From positions 212,501 through 230,450 of the forward strand of contig CAJNDS010000103.1 of assembly GCA_905221605.1 (NCBI GenBank): DNA of 17,950 nucleotides, read 5' to 3'. The notes beneath the pieces are model-generated. The model had not been told where the DNA came from, made no database searches, and saw only the letters and a list, made by a program, of their open reading frames with translations. Within the stretch, counting starts at the first letter, position 1. Each line of letters begins with the position of its first letter. This document shows positions 6,338 to 15,119 of this stretch, piece by piece. A program made the position numbers and the translations under genes. Source of the DNA: Symbiodinium natans. Taxonomy: Eukaryota; Sar; Dinophyceae; Suessiales; Symbiodiniaceae.

Positions 6338-8718
6338 CTTGTGCCGTTTTCAGTTGCGCAAGGGTGGCAGAAGTTTCCACACGGCCATGGAACGAAGTTG
6401 CTTCACAGATCTACTTGAAGTTGATGCTGACATGAGGTAAAATGCTCTTCGGTGTCGTCAAGGCTCGCTTTACGCCAGACCCCCCGAGAAGATGTCTTTG
6501 GCTCCAGCAACTGAATCGGTAGGCCTGGAGCCCTGTTGTAGAAGCCGGCGTGGTTTCGTTGCTTGGTATAGGCCCGCGCCTCTGACAGGGTCGACTCTGC
6601 GATGCCCGCATTATCCCGCATTCAGTCCTCCAGCAGCCAAGGTCCCGACCTCAATGTGCCGAAAACGGCGCTGTCGGATAGTAGCGATTTGACGCCAGGC
6701 GCGAGGTTCGTCAGGGAGACCGTAAGCAGCGAGATGCCACGAGCTTTTTGATACGTTGCACATGCAAACCCGAATCTAGGTTTAAAGAGAAGGGGCACGG
6801 CAGATAAAGATGGTCTGTGCATGCTAGGGGGGGGGCTCGTGGGATGATCTTCACTCCCTGCCTTACCCCTCCTGACCCCACCCTTGAGCGAGGCTAGTGC
6901 TCAGTACTCATGCTGGCCTCAAAATCTGCTCATGAAGCATCGAGTCTCTTTGTGGTTTTGCAATTTGCCATACGACCCTAAACCCTACCCAGAGCTTAGT
7001 TAACATTTACTTGCACCCCTCCTCCCCCCTCCCCCCGCGCACAAAACGAGGGCTCGCCATGGCGCTAGTTATCATCCACCACGGTCCCAAGTGGTTCTGC
7101 TGGATTGGGACACACTCCCCGTGCTTGCCCTGCGCCAGCTTCTGCGGTGCTCTTCCGCGTTGCAGAGGGGCCTGAAGGCAAGGCATCCAAATCGGCGAGC
7201 TAGAGCTCGCAGCTAGAGTCTACAACAATCGTTCCGTGATTGAGCACAGGGTTGATACAGAGCAGCTTTCGCAGATGTGTCGGCCAGGGAAGGTGGTGAA
7301 GCGATGCCTCGGGCATCCTGAAACAGAGCCTTGGCAGCAGCAAAACACGGGTGGCGAGGAGCCTCAATCCAGCACCAAAGTTTTGGAAGAGGTGCGCCTT
7401 CACCGGGCGCGATGCAGCAGCATCGGCTTCGCTGTACGACAGTTCGCGAGGGATCTGCAGCACAGCCTGAAGCCACTTGGACCATCAAGTTAGATTCTGA
7501 CAGACAGAAGCAAACATACTTCGGCTCGAAGTTGAGTCTGCCGACAAACCAAACTTATCTTCTTGGACTGACCTGTTTGCTCGACAGTTTTTTGTCCATG
7601 TCGTGTGCAAGCGTCGGACACACATGCGACTGTTGAACTTCTATGACCTTTATAACAGTATAACATTCTATGGCGACACATTACAGACCAGAGGCAGGAT
7701 AGGCAGGAGGGGCAATGGTTCCCTTTAGTGCACTTTGCCCAACTAAGACCGCCCCATTGAAACATGATGACAATGAGTATGAAGGGACTCAGGCACCTGA
7801 AGCAGTTCCTGGGGGGGAGTGACGGAAAGGGGTTCCACAGCTCTTAGCGGAGGTGGATAGAGCAAAGGGGTGTCAACAAAGGTAAGGCTAGAGAAGGGAG
7901 GTCAAGAAGGTTGCGGGAGTTTATAGCCAGCCCCAACGACCCCCTGCCCCTGCCCTTCGGCCGAACTGGGCACCCAGTCAAAGGCAGAAACCCTCAAAGG
8001 GGGGCACACGCTGGGACGAGGATTAGGTACCTGAGGATGCCAAACTCTTGCAGGCCGAAGGCCTCGGTGGGACACAAGCTGTGCGTTGGCTTCATCCATA
8101 TCACCATTGCTGGTTTGGAGAGCACCTCGTGAACTTAAGCCACTGCGGGTTGAGGAAAGAAGACACACACACACACAAACCGGAATTCTCACACCAGCAG
8201 CGCAGCGTAAGAGAGCTTGGGGGACGTACTAGGCTTGCGTTTTTAGGGAGTCTCAGGGGGTCCAGGCAGGTCCCATTCCCAAAGAATTCAAATTTGCTAG
8301 CTTCAAGACCATGCCTCTCGGACGGAGGCCGAGGCGGTGCACCTAAGTGGTTTAAGCATCTGTTGTGTCTGCGGAGAAGCACTATATCTGCATGTGCGTC
8401 AGACCCGACGCATCATGCACACGGCATCTCGATCACCAAACTATGTGTTCTGCACCCAAAGTATGAATGATACATACATAGCTAACGTCATAACGTGGTA
8501 GCGCACCAAGAAGTTTGGGAATGTGTGCATGTGTCATGCATTCACTTGGGGATTCATGAAGCAGCTCGGTCCGACAACATGTTCTGAGGCCGGGCTCGTG
8601 TGATTTTCTGATGCCGCAGCCGCGGTGAGAAAAGAGACCGGCATGCCTGAGTTGTTTTGTGCACTTGCACAACGGAGCAACGGTGAAAATCACTTGAAAG
8701 CTATCGGGACGGCAGGCC
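6338..8718. other. mostly non-coding; no supported gene
   Basis: Many short frames occur on both strands, none with a recognisable domain. Landmarks are a telomere-like accctaaaccct at 6975-6987, a C/T-rich tract at 7014-7036, and a short (ac)n run at 8164-8176. Between 7200 and 7493 both strands are open for about 85-90 codons, but neither product is convincing. Confidence 0.5.
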
Positions 8719-9168
8719 TTGGCCAGTCTGCAGGGGCTGGACGATATCGATGAGGACATTGGGGTTGTGCGAGGTGCATCTTTCGCAGTTTGGGAATGGT
8801 ATCAAGAAGTTCTCATTCCTGTTGGGGCTTCAAGCAGCACGTTGCAAGGAGCACCGCGCCCCACTGCTCGAGCTTTTGCGCACAGGCTGCAAGTGACATG
8901 GCCAGTACGGGCCTTTTCTCAAAGACGAATTTCCTTGTCCGTGATGCAGGTAATGCCCCAGAGACTGAGCTCAGACGAGCTGCAAGCTCTGCGTGCATCT
9001 CGGTGCCACTTCTCTGCATCAGCAAGCCGAAGCTTTTGGCATGCTGAGGTTACGTCTCCAACCAGAACCAAACGGAGGAATCCGAGGGAGCCGGCCAAGA
9101 CGGCCGAAGCAGAAGCGGACGAAGCAGCACTTGCTCCAGACGAGGCGCTCCGGGGCGGAAGTCCATAA
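8719..9168 (+). CDS. hypothetical protein, 149 residues
   Basis: This is one of the longer open frames. The start (SLQGLDDIDEDIGVVRGASF) is acidic. The C-terminal third is basic, then Ala/Glu-rich (TKRRNPREPAKTAEAEADEA), a bias resembling a charged disordered tail. There is no membrane segment or known motif. A competing frame at 8790-9047 is also open. The frame contains a donor-like GTAATG at about 8950, so part of it may be intronic. Function unknown. Confidence 0.25.
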   Translation: MASLQGLDDIDEDIGVVRGASFAVWEWYQEVLIPVGASSSTLQGAPRPTARAFAHRLQVTWPVRAFSQRRISLSVMQVMPQRLSSDELQALRASRCHFSASASRSFWHAEVTSPTRTKRRNPREPAKTAEAEADEAALAPDEALRGGSP

Positions 9169-9455
9169 TTACCTCTATCTTTTGAAAATAAAAAAAGATA
9201 GTCATGGATAGTTGTGACGTTAGTTGCTAGTATCCGTCCTGTCAAACAATCGCGCAGCATCCAGTCAATGCGGAACCTGAGAGCTTGCCCTCCCAAAGGG
9301 AAGGTGCTCGAAGTAAATGCGCAAAGTCCCTACATTGCCACTTCCTCTGCAGGACAGCGATGTCGAGGTCACCTTGGATGCAGCCCCTGAAAGGCCTTTC
9401 GCATGATAGATCAGGATAACTGGCTTGCTGTGTTCAGAACAGCCTTTCAGCACGC

Positions 9456-9671
9456 TTGCCAGGCCTGGGCATGCTGCCTTCGATCTGGATTCCGACAGCT
9501 AGAAAAAGTCAGCTGCCTTGGCACCGCACTGCGTATCCTCCACAGTCTGCCCAGATCCAGTTCATCACAGTTCATCGCAATATCTCGCAGCTTGTTCAGA
9601 GAGAAATTGCCGAGGGACAGCTGCCACGACTGCTGTGCGTGTCGAAAAACTATTCCTGGCCCACTCTATAG
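9456..9671 (+). CDS. unidentified exon-like segment, 71 residues
   Basis: The second half reads QIQFITVHRNISQLVQREIA then EGQLPRLLCVSKNYSWPTL, which looks like an authentic strand-helix segment with balanced composition. The first half is Trp/Pro/Ser-rich and less certain. Nearby, at about 9253-9355, another short frame (RSIQSMRNLRACPPKGKVLE) also looks protein-like. They could be exons of one gene running from about 9250 to 9904. No family is recognised. Confidence 0.25.
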   Translation: MPGLGMLPSIWIPTARKSQLPWHRTAYPPQSAQIQFITVHRNISQLVQREIAEGQLPRLLCVSKNYSWPTL

Positions 9672-9748
9672 CAAGCATTTGTCAAGTGTAGTTGATTAGA
9701 ACTTAGAACCCAGTCATCCTTGCCAACCATCAGAGCAGCAGCTCCAGC

Positions 9749-9904
9749 ATGGATGAAGATGATGAGGAACCAGAAGGCTGGAGCATGCAGAAGGAATTTT
9801 GGGGACTCACCTCAGCCTTGAGGCAGGAAGCAGCTGGCAAAGCGAGAAGAGCCAAGAACTTGGCCGATCTCGTTGCGCGAGGCCAGTGTCCAACCACGTC
9901 CTAA
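9749..9904 (+). CDS. small acidic/basic open frame, 51 residues
   Basis: The ATG at 9749 follows a Ser-rich lead (QSSSS) in the same frame. The peptide starts MDEDDEEPEGWSMQKEFWGL and continues with a helix-like Ala/Arg/Lys segment (ALRQEAAGKARRAKNLADLV) to a TAA. The acidic start and amphipathic helix look non-random. It could be a small protein or a C-terminal exon following 9456-9671. Unknown function. Confidence 0.3.
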   Translation: MDEDDEEPEGWSMQKEFWGLTSALRQEAAGKARRAKNLADLVARGQCPTTS

Positions 9905-9966
9905 GCTGTTCCTGGAGATGTCATTTAGGTCCCGGGGCACGACTACTGATTCATGAGCTTCGAAAC

Positions 9967-10042
9967 CGTACATGTATAAACATATGTATATATATATATA
10001 TTTGTAGATATATATATATATACATACGTATACATATGCATG
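9967..10042. repeat. AT-rich imperfect palindrome
   Basis: The left arm (cgtacatgtataaacatatg then a TA run) and right arm (a TA run then acatacgtatacatatgcatg) are near reverse complements over about 33 bases each, around a short tttgtag centre. It is unlike the GC-rich surroundings. It can fold as a long hairpin or cruciform; it may be a microsatellite that grew inside a palindrome or a small foldback element. Confidence 0.75.
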
Positions 10043-10077
10043 GTTCCCCCCTTTATGTATAGCATGTTCTGCTTCAT

Positions 10078-10638
10078 GTGCTCTGGCGAGGTCACCCGTC
10101 AGCACATGGAAGCAATTTCAGCAGTATGCAGTTTTTCTTATGCGTCATGCACTGTCAGGACTTCACGCGGTCGGGTGTCTGCGTGATCTCGAATTTCCTA
10201 GGTCGCTTGGATATCTTGGATCATGAGAGTGTGGCCACAATGCACTACATCATCTGCTGTGCTCGAAACGACCCCAGGCTTTATTACTTTATGATTAGAC
10301 CCCACGCCCTACAGTCTCAAAGACCTGAAGCCTGCAGGGCTAACTGGGCCAAACAGAAGCTGCTTTCAGGGTTGTCAGAAGGCGACGGCACTGCGGCGGC
10401 CTTGCGAAAGGCTTCTTTGGGGCTCTTCGCCGATGGAGGTATGGCACCAGGACTTGGGCGATGGGAGTTGTTTGGCTTTGTTGCTTACGAGGGTTTTGGG
10501 GATGCACCACGGTTTGCTATGCGTTTATCGGTTCTTGGGGAGATTTCTGGGACATTGTGGGACTCCTATTTAGGGTCAGCGGAATCATTTTGGATTATTC
10601 GGACTGTAGCCTCAATGTTCTTGAACTGGGGAGTCTAA
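10078..10638 (+). CDS. hypothetical open frame, 186 residues
   Basis: This is one of the two longest open frames. Composition is ordinary, with moderately hydrophobic stretches near residues 20-45 and in the C-terminal 60 (WELFGFVAYEGFGDAPRFAM). No motif or domain is recognised, and internal donor-like ggaggtatgg sites mean it may be chance. No upstream acceptor stands out. Kept only because of its length. Confidence 0.2.
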   Translation: MLWRGHPSAHGSNFSSMQFFLCVMHCQDFTRSGVCVISNFLGRLDILDHESVATMHYIICCARNDPRLYYFMIRPHALQSQRPEACRANWAKQKLLSGLSEGDGTAAALRKASLGLFADGGMAPGLGRWELFGFVAYEGFGDAPRFAMRLSVLGEISGTLWDSYLGSAESFWIIRTVASMFLNWGV

Positions 10639-10746
10639 ACATGTTTAAACAGTCCGCAGCGGTTTGTTTCGAATGGTAACCTTTCTGTTCGGCACTTTCG
10701 TACTGCTGCCCCTCGTACCTGGCACGCGTCTGAGGAGCATTGGGCG

Positions 10747-11034
10747 GTGGCGGAGATGGACGGGGCATCCAACGCAGCTTCCGCGGGGAAGCTTGACTCA
10801 ACCGAGGGGAAGCAGAAGCCGGGCCGAAGTTCAGATCAGCGAAGCACCAACTTGGGCTTCACCGATGGGCCTCTAGAGTCTCTAGAGGAGACCGTACGGT
10901 CAGGGTCAGAGCCCAGGACTACGTGGCTTGGCTTGGACCTCATGGCGTCAACGAGCCCACCAAGCGCTGCCGACGTGAAGGCACCACAGATACCAGTCCA
11001 TGAGCGTGCAGAGCACTCCATAGCACCCCCGTGA
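10747..11034 (+). CDS. hypothetical hydrophilic open frame, 95 residues
   Basis: The product starts MAEMDGASNAASAGKLDSTE and is Ser/Gly/Glu/Pro-rich throughout, with no hydrophobic core. It looks like a disordered region or simply open GC-rich sequence. It contains the inverted repeat tctagagtctctaga near 10870-10885. No function can be proposed. Confidence 0.2.
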   Translation: MAEMDGASNAASAGKLDSTEGKQKPGRSSDQRSTNLGFTDGPLESLEETVRSGSEPRTTWLGLDLMASTSPPSAADVKAPQIPVHERAEHSIAPP

Positions 11035-11110
11035 AGCCTCACCTTTCCTGGCACCTGAGAACCTCAATGTGGCACTTTGTCTCGAACCTGCGATTTGACA
11101 CATCGTGTTT

Positions 11111-11308
11111 TTCCCCACCCTCGGCGTGGGGTTGGTTAGAGTTTAAACTCAACTCTTCTCTTGGCTCGGAACTCTTCTCCTCGCCCGGTCTACTCCTCGC
11201 TCATGGAGTGCCCAACCCCAGAGTGTCCTGGAGTGCCTGGAGTGCCCAGCCCCAGCGCCGAGTATCTCTACCCAGAGAGGGTGGGGATGTTCGAAGCAAA
11301 ATAATTTT
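11111..11308 (+). mobile_element. minisatellite-bearing dispersed element, copy A (forward)
   Basis: The element begins with the hairpin CCCCAC-cctcggc-GTGGGG, then ttagagtttaaac and ttctcctcgcccg. It continues with imperfect tandem units built on gagtgcccaaccccagagtg and ends with gagtatctctacccagagag, then gggtggggatgttcg and a taaaataattt-like tail. The same order of parts occurs in reverse complement at 17405-17664, which defines it as a dispersed element. The two ends (tccccaccc / gggtgggga) are inverted relative to each other. No protein of transposition is encoded; if mobile it would be non-autonomous. Confidence 0.6.
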
Positions 11309-12671
11309 CGGGGGTATCGATGCGAACCACCAGCCCTGCCTGCCCGCATGCCAGGTGCTGTGAAGGCAACACTCCGAGCAGGCTCCAAGCTGTTAGTGGC
11401 TTTCCCGCAACAGAAGTTCTTGTGGAAACTGGTGCTGCCGTCACACGCCATTTCAGCCTTTGTGTGCAGCTTTCGTGTTTGCTTGTGGTGTTTTTGTTTT
11501 CGAAATCGCCTTAAAACGCTTGTTTGGGGGCGGCGCCTCCAGGAAGACGACCACCAGTTCACAGTGCCTTCTGCTGCAGCCTGAGTCGCCTGAGTCATGA
11601 GATTGCATATCCGTGGACTTCATGGTGAAACCCAAGTGTCCAATGGAACCCCAAACAGACCATTTCAGGCCAATTGGTGGCGACGATTGCCACACTAGTA
11701 GTCACTAGCCCGCAGCGACACGCAGCAACTTGATCCATTGGTGAGGCGTAGCACCGCTGAACATCAAAGCCCGATGCTGTCATGACCCCATCTTGCCTGA
11801 GACGACCACTATGGCCTGGACCTCCTGGACTACACAAGCCCTGAATAATTAGCCACGCTGCAGAGCCCTGTGGAGAGCTGCTGTGGGTCAATTTGCCAGG
11901 CTTCGAAGTGGGTCTCACTTCTGGGCACTCTCACTGCCCGGCTGGACATGGTCGTGGACATCCTGTGTCCCAATCTGGTTTCTTGAATGTTTTTTCAGCC
12001 TGGTCAAGCCTGCATGTGTGTGTCACAAAGTGGCCAGTGAAGTTAGGGTGCTCAGCCTTGATCTGCGTGGACCAGGCATCGCTAGTACAGCTTTGCTTTT
12101 GCATCTAAGGACCGTGGGGAGGTGATGGCGAGCGTCTACCCTCCAGGCCAGCTGTCCACCTTGTGTGGCCCTGGAAGTTCGCTCCTGTCATGCAGACTGT
12201 GGGGCTCAATTTCGACGGCACCTCGACAATCCTTGTCATGATGGCAGGCGCATCTCCGCAGTGTGCCTCAGAGCACAGTTTGATAGGATCAGTCGTCTAC
12301 AGATGCGTACCAGTCCAGACAGATGGCTGGGCTCGGCAATAGACGTGTTTGATCTCTGGATATTAGTTGCACGCATCGTGCATCAACAATGCAGCAATGA
12401 CTGTCTACCATTTTCGAATCAGGAGCCGTCAGACTGTGCAGAGCACATAGATGTCTACGTCCCACTCGGACCTTCCAATATTTGCCCAAGATCTGAGGTA
12501 TTACGTGAACGCAGGCCGATGAATGACCTTCACGGCATTCGCAGCAATTCATCGGAGTCGCACCATGCAGTACTGTGGCAGTGTGAAGTCATAGTCTTGT
12601 CCAGCTGGACGTGCTATGCAGTACATTGCGGACGCAGAGGTTGGCAGCGCAAAGATGGTGCCTTGCTGCGA
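11309..12671. other. no firm gene; several weak open frames
   Basis: Short open frames (11348-11584, 11893-12108) lack recognisable domains. A good polypyrimidine acceptor, ttgaatgttttttcag, ends at 11998 but no clear exon follows. The longest open frame of the window (12165-12815, 216 codons) starts here, yet its last 48 codons lie inside the psaI duplication upstream flank and it has no domain, so I do not call it a gene. Confidence 0.5.
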
Positions 12672-12677
12672 TGCTGG

Positions 12678-12693
12678 CCTCGCCAGGGCGAGG
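12678..12693. repeat. hairpin at the left edge of duplication unit 1
   Basis: CCTCGC-cagg-GCGAGG is a perfect 6-base-pair stem with a four-base loop, lying six bases inside the duplication boundary. The identical hairpin is at 15646-15661 in unit 2. It may mark a recombination point or be coincidental. Confidence 0.6.
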
Positions 12694-12848
12694 TGGAAGA
12701 GATTCTGCCACTCGGATCTACTGGCATGGGATTTGCAGAGTGGAGAGAACCCCATGCATGTTCATGCGCTTGTGGCTGCGGTGTTGTCATTGTAGCCGCT
12801 GTGCCTCCATCCTAGTTCAGCTAGCTAGCAGTCTGCTGCTCTGTTGCT

Positions 12849-13292
12849 ATGGCGCGACCCGGACGCCTTCTGCTGGTGGCGGCGGCTTTGCTCCTTGGCC
12901 TCCGCTATTGCTTCGTGCCGAGCCCGGAGCAGCAGCCACAGGCTCGAGGCAGCGACTTCAATCCGGCTGTGGCCGCTTCTGCGGCTCTGCCGGCCCTGAC
13001 GATGCTCGCTGACGACGCGGAGGCGAAGTACGGAGATCAGCGCAAGTTCGCGGCAGTGCTGGTGCCTTTGACCACCCTGGTCTTCCCTGCCGTTGCCATG
13101 GGCATGTTCGTCCTGTATTCTTTTCAGGAGGATGCCTTCTGGCGAGTGGTCCCAGGCACCAAGCGGGCTAAGGAGCTCGAAGAAGCTTGGAGGGAACATC
13201 CGCTCTTCGCCAACTCGAAGGACCCTCTCGACGGACTGATCAACCCTGACGACTACGAGACTTGGATCAGCACTGGACTGCCGTGGACATGA
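12849..13292 (+). CDS. psaI: photosystem I subunit VIII (PsaI-like), nucleus-encoded plastid precursor, copy 1
   Basis: A 147-residue, intronless precursor. Residues 1-20 (MARPGRLLLVAAALLLGLRY) form a secretory signal peptide. C-F-V-P at 21-24 matches the Phe-led start of dinoflagellate plastid transit peptides, so import through the ER to a peridinin plastid is inferred. Residues 39-54 are Ala-rich and may be a second targeting segment. The mature part has one membrane helix (about 68-92) with core VPLTTLVFPAVAMGMFVLY, which closely fits the PsaI pattern VPL-x2-LVFPA-x-AM. PsaI is a single-helix thylakoid subunit of photosystem I that stabilises PsaL. Usual PsaI is only 35-40 residues and plastid-encoded; this one carries an extra ~55-residue charged C-terminal tail (QEDAFWRVVPGTKRAKELEE onward, ending STGLPWT). 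ATG 12849 is chosen because it directly begins the signal peptide. AG sites at 12813-12831 upstream could accept a trans-spliced leader. The identification rests on motif memory, not a search. Confidence 0.8.
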   Translation: MARPGRLLLVAAALLLGLRYCFVPSPEQQPQARGSDFNPAVAASAALPALTMLADDAEAKYGDQRKFAAVLVPLTTLVFPAVAMGMFVLYSFQEDAFWRVVPGTKRAKELEEAWREHPLFANSKDPLDGLINPDDYETWISTGLPWT

Positions 13293-13381
13293 TTGTACAT
13301 CCGACATGCCTTGATGTCTTACTTGCAGTACAGACCGTGTATTGACAGTGCTAAAACTTGGCCATGCGCTAGGTCCGCTAG

Positions 13382-13552
13382 GTGTTCACAGGGGTGTGTG
13401 CACTGCTGCTAACAGCTGAGGAGAAGGGCCTGGAGGAGGCGTGGGAGCGCGCCAAGCCGGCTGGCAGCACCGTGACCGTCAAGGACAAGCTGAAGCAGAT
13501 GTCAAAGCAGAACAACCCGCACTGGGAGTCTTGGAGGCAGATCTCTGCCTAG
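13382..13552 (+). CDS. open module resembling the PsaI-like C-terminal tail (alternative exon or relic), unit 1
   Basis: A frame opens after a TAG at 13379 and runs to TAG 13550, with no ATG near its start. It encodes TAEEKGLEEAWERAKPAGST then a Lys-rich helix and NNPHWESWRQISA. This resembles the upstream protein's own tail (AKELEEAWREHP ... DDYETWIS): both have a LEEAW motif, and a W-x3-IS or W-IS ending about 30 residues later. An acceptor-like ttcacag|GGG lies at 13384-13390 and ctaacag at 13409-13415. It may be an alternative last exon, a second duplicated tail exon, or the end of an older tandem copy. I could not find an in-frame donor in the first CDS. Confidence 0.4.
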   Translation: MFTGVCALLLTAEEKGLEEAWERAKPAGSTVTVKDKLKQMSKQNNPHWESWRQISA

Positions 13553-14044
13553 GCGACTGGATCCTCTGAGATGGAGCACAGCGGTAGTGTGGTTTCTTGT
13601 TGACGTATGGCCTTGTGGCTTCTCGAGCCTGAGAGCTTCGGTTTTTGGATGCAGGTATTGCTATGTACGCTGTTGTTGCAGATGCGTTGCCCGTGTCTTG
13701 TTGAAACCTTGAGACAGTTGCACGTGACGGTTAGGACTAAAAAGCTTGCTCGCCCGTCCGTGCTGGGGATCTGGATGCCACCTGATGTCACCTTGATTGG
13801 TAACATCTTGTCGCTTTGCCGTTGTCACACCTTCGCCAACCCCAAGGCCGGACGAAGACACTTTGGCCGCTCGCTGGGAGGTTTTTGTTGGTCGGCAGCC
13901 GCGCGTGAAACTGCTCTGTCGCAGGTTGCGGCGGATTTTTTGGAGCGGTATACCTCAAGTTGCTTGTGTAGAATCAGAAATGCCAATGCGCTTTCCTTCC
14001 AGATTCCAGGTCCTCTTCGAGGCCGATGCCATCGAGCACGAGGC
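13553..14044 (+). other. 3' flank of unit 1, no assigned gene
   Basis: Frames such as 13797-14321 (VTSCRFAVVTPSPTPRPDED) stay open in both duplication units, but several differences between the copies change amino acids and there is no domain. It is most likely 3' untranslated or intergenic sequence of the array. Confidence 0.5.
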
Positions 14045-14904
14045 TGGAAAATGGCCTTTGGTCAGAAGTAGCACGATGGAACTACGATGCTGCCGCGTTG
14101 TGTGGCGGGCATCGGGCAGGTCACGCAGAACAGAAGCACGGGTATCTTTCCAGATGGTTATCGTTGCGCCTTCACCTGCTGGCCACTTGGTTCCAGCTGG
14201 CCACACGCGGCACTCAAGCTCCACATCCCTTGTAAATATCTTCCACCTGGTTCTGATACTTGCCCCGCCACTGTCTTCCCATATGCATATGCCCAGAGGC
14301 CTCCATGAAGACCAAAGGTGACCAAGGCTTTTTTGGTGGTCAATCAAGACTACCGGTCCAACAGTTCATTGCATCCAAGTCGGCGCTTTGAGCATCAATG
14401 GGGGGGCCTCCGAGACTCCTAGCACCTGGTTGAGAAGGGTTGTGGCTTTTGAAAAAATTAAGCTATGGAGGCATGCACCTTGGCTCATTTCGGATGTAAC
14501 GAGTTGTCGAATGCAGAGCCCCTAGGCCTCAAGCTTGGCACCTAAGGCCCCGTTCCCGAGCATGCCCCACTCTTGAATGCTTGTAAAAGTACCGCGTCCA
14601 AGTATCAAGTAGAAGGTTCAGGCCGAGCTTCTTACATCACTTGAGAACTACCATGATAAGTTACAAATTGCGGCGCAGGGCTCAGGGAGATGCAGTCTTC
14701 TTGCAGTTAAAAAAGGCAGCCGCAGTTGCCCAACCGAGCCACCTGCCCGCAGCCCTCTCCCTGGCGCTTATTATGAGGTACTGGGAAGGAAGTGCTCCAC
14801 ACGTGGACAGACCCTTTTTGCTTCTAAGTTTTGATTTGCTCATTGTTCTGAACTTGAGATGCCGAGGTGTCTCCGCTAACTTGGATTTGAAAACACATTT
14901 GCAG
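14045..14904. other. spacer between the duplicated units, left part; no supported gene
   Basis: The sequence is unrelated to either duplication unit. Open frames on both strands (such as 14641-15021 plus and 14682-15167 minus) overlap each other and lack domains. A short palindrome catatgcatatg occurs near 14280. Confidence 0.5.
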
Positions 14905-15119
14905 GACCTGCCAAGACGACGGCGATCAAGATCGAACCGGCGACGAAGACAGCAAAACGGCAAGGTAGTAAGACCAATTTCATTGCAGCAGCATTTTTGG
15001 TTGTACTTGTGCAGAACATGATGGACGTCATGCAGTGTCGCGTCCAAGCTTTGCTCAAAGCAAGAACCATGTGCAGCAACACCACCGAAATTTCGCATAT
15101 TGAGGAAGACAAAGACTGA
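14905..15119 (+). CDS. unidentified terminal-exon candidate in the spacer
   Basis: The acceptor aacacatttgcag|G ends at 14904. The following frame is open for 71 codons: Lys/Thr/Ala-rich (PAKTTAIKIEPATKTAKRQG), then a hydrophobic stretch (FIAAAFLVVLVQNMMDVMQC), then a polar acidic end (ISHIEEDKD) and TGA. This could be a basic, possibly membrane-anchored tail of an unknown protein. A GTAGTA donor-like site at about 14965 and an acceptor gtgcag at about 15014 lie inside, so the hydrophobic stretch might instead be intronic. Confidence 0.3.

Larger units (their letters stand above)
12672..14044 (+). repeat. direct duplication, unit 1 (contains psaI copy 1)
   Basis: This segment is repeated at 15640-17028 with a constant offset of 2968 bases through the coding region and 2984 after a 16-base insertion in unit 2. 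The left edge is abrupt at tgctggcctcgccagg; the right edge is at atcgagcacgaggc. The 177-base upstream flank looks identical in both copies. The CDS differs by one silent base, while the region after 13552 shows clearly more changes. Confidence 0.95.

Noticed and set aside
12165-12815. Longest open frame in the window (216 codons, plus strand)
   Set aside because: No domain or codon bias is visible, and its last ~48 codons lie in the upstream flank shared by both psaI units, while the rest is unique to unit 1. If it were a gene, unit 2 would carry only a cut-off end.
12825-13307. Minus-strand open frames of 160 and 168 codons opposite both psaI copies
   Set aside because: They are exact antisense shadows of a GC-rich real gene; the product is Arg/Gln/Ser-rich with no domain, whereas the plus strand has a clear targeting signal and membrane helix.
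13797-14321. Open frame in the 3' flank of unit 1 that is also open in unit 2 (16781-17074)
   Set aside because: The copies differ by several amino-acid-changing substitutions and then diverge completely at the duplication edge; no domain seen. Shared openness follows from the recent duplication.
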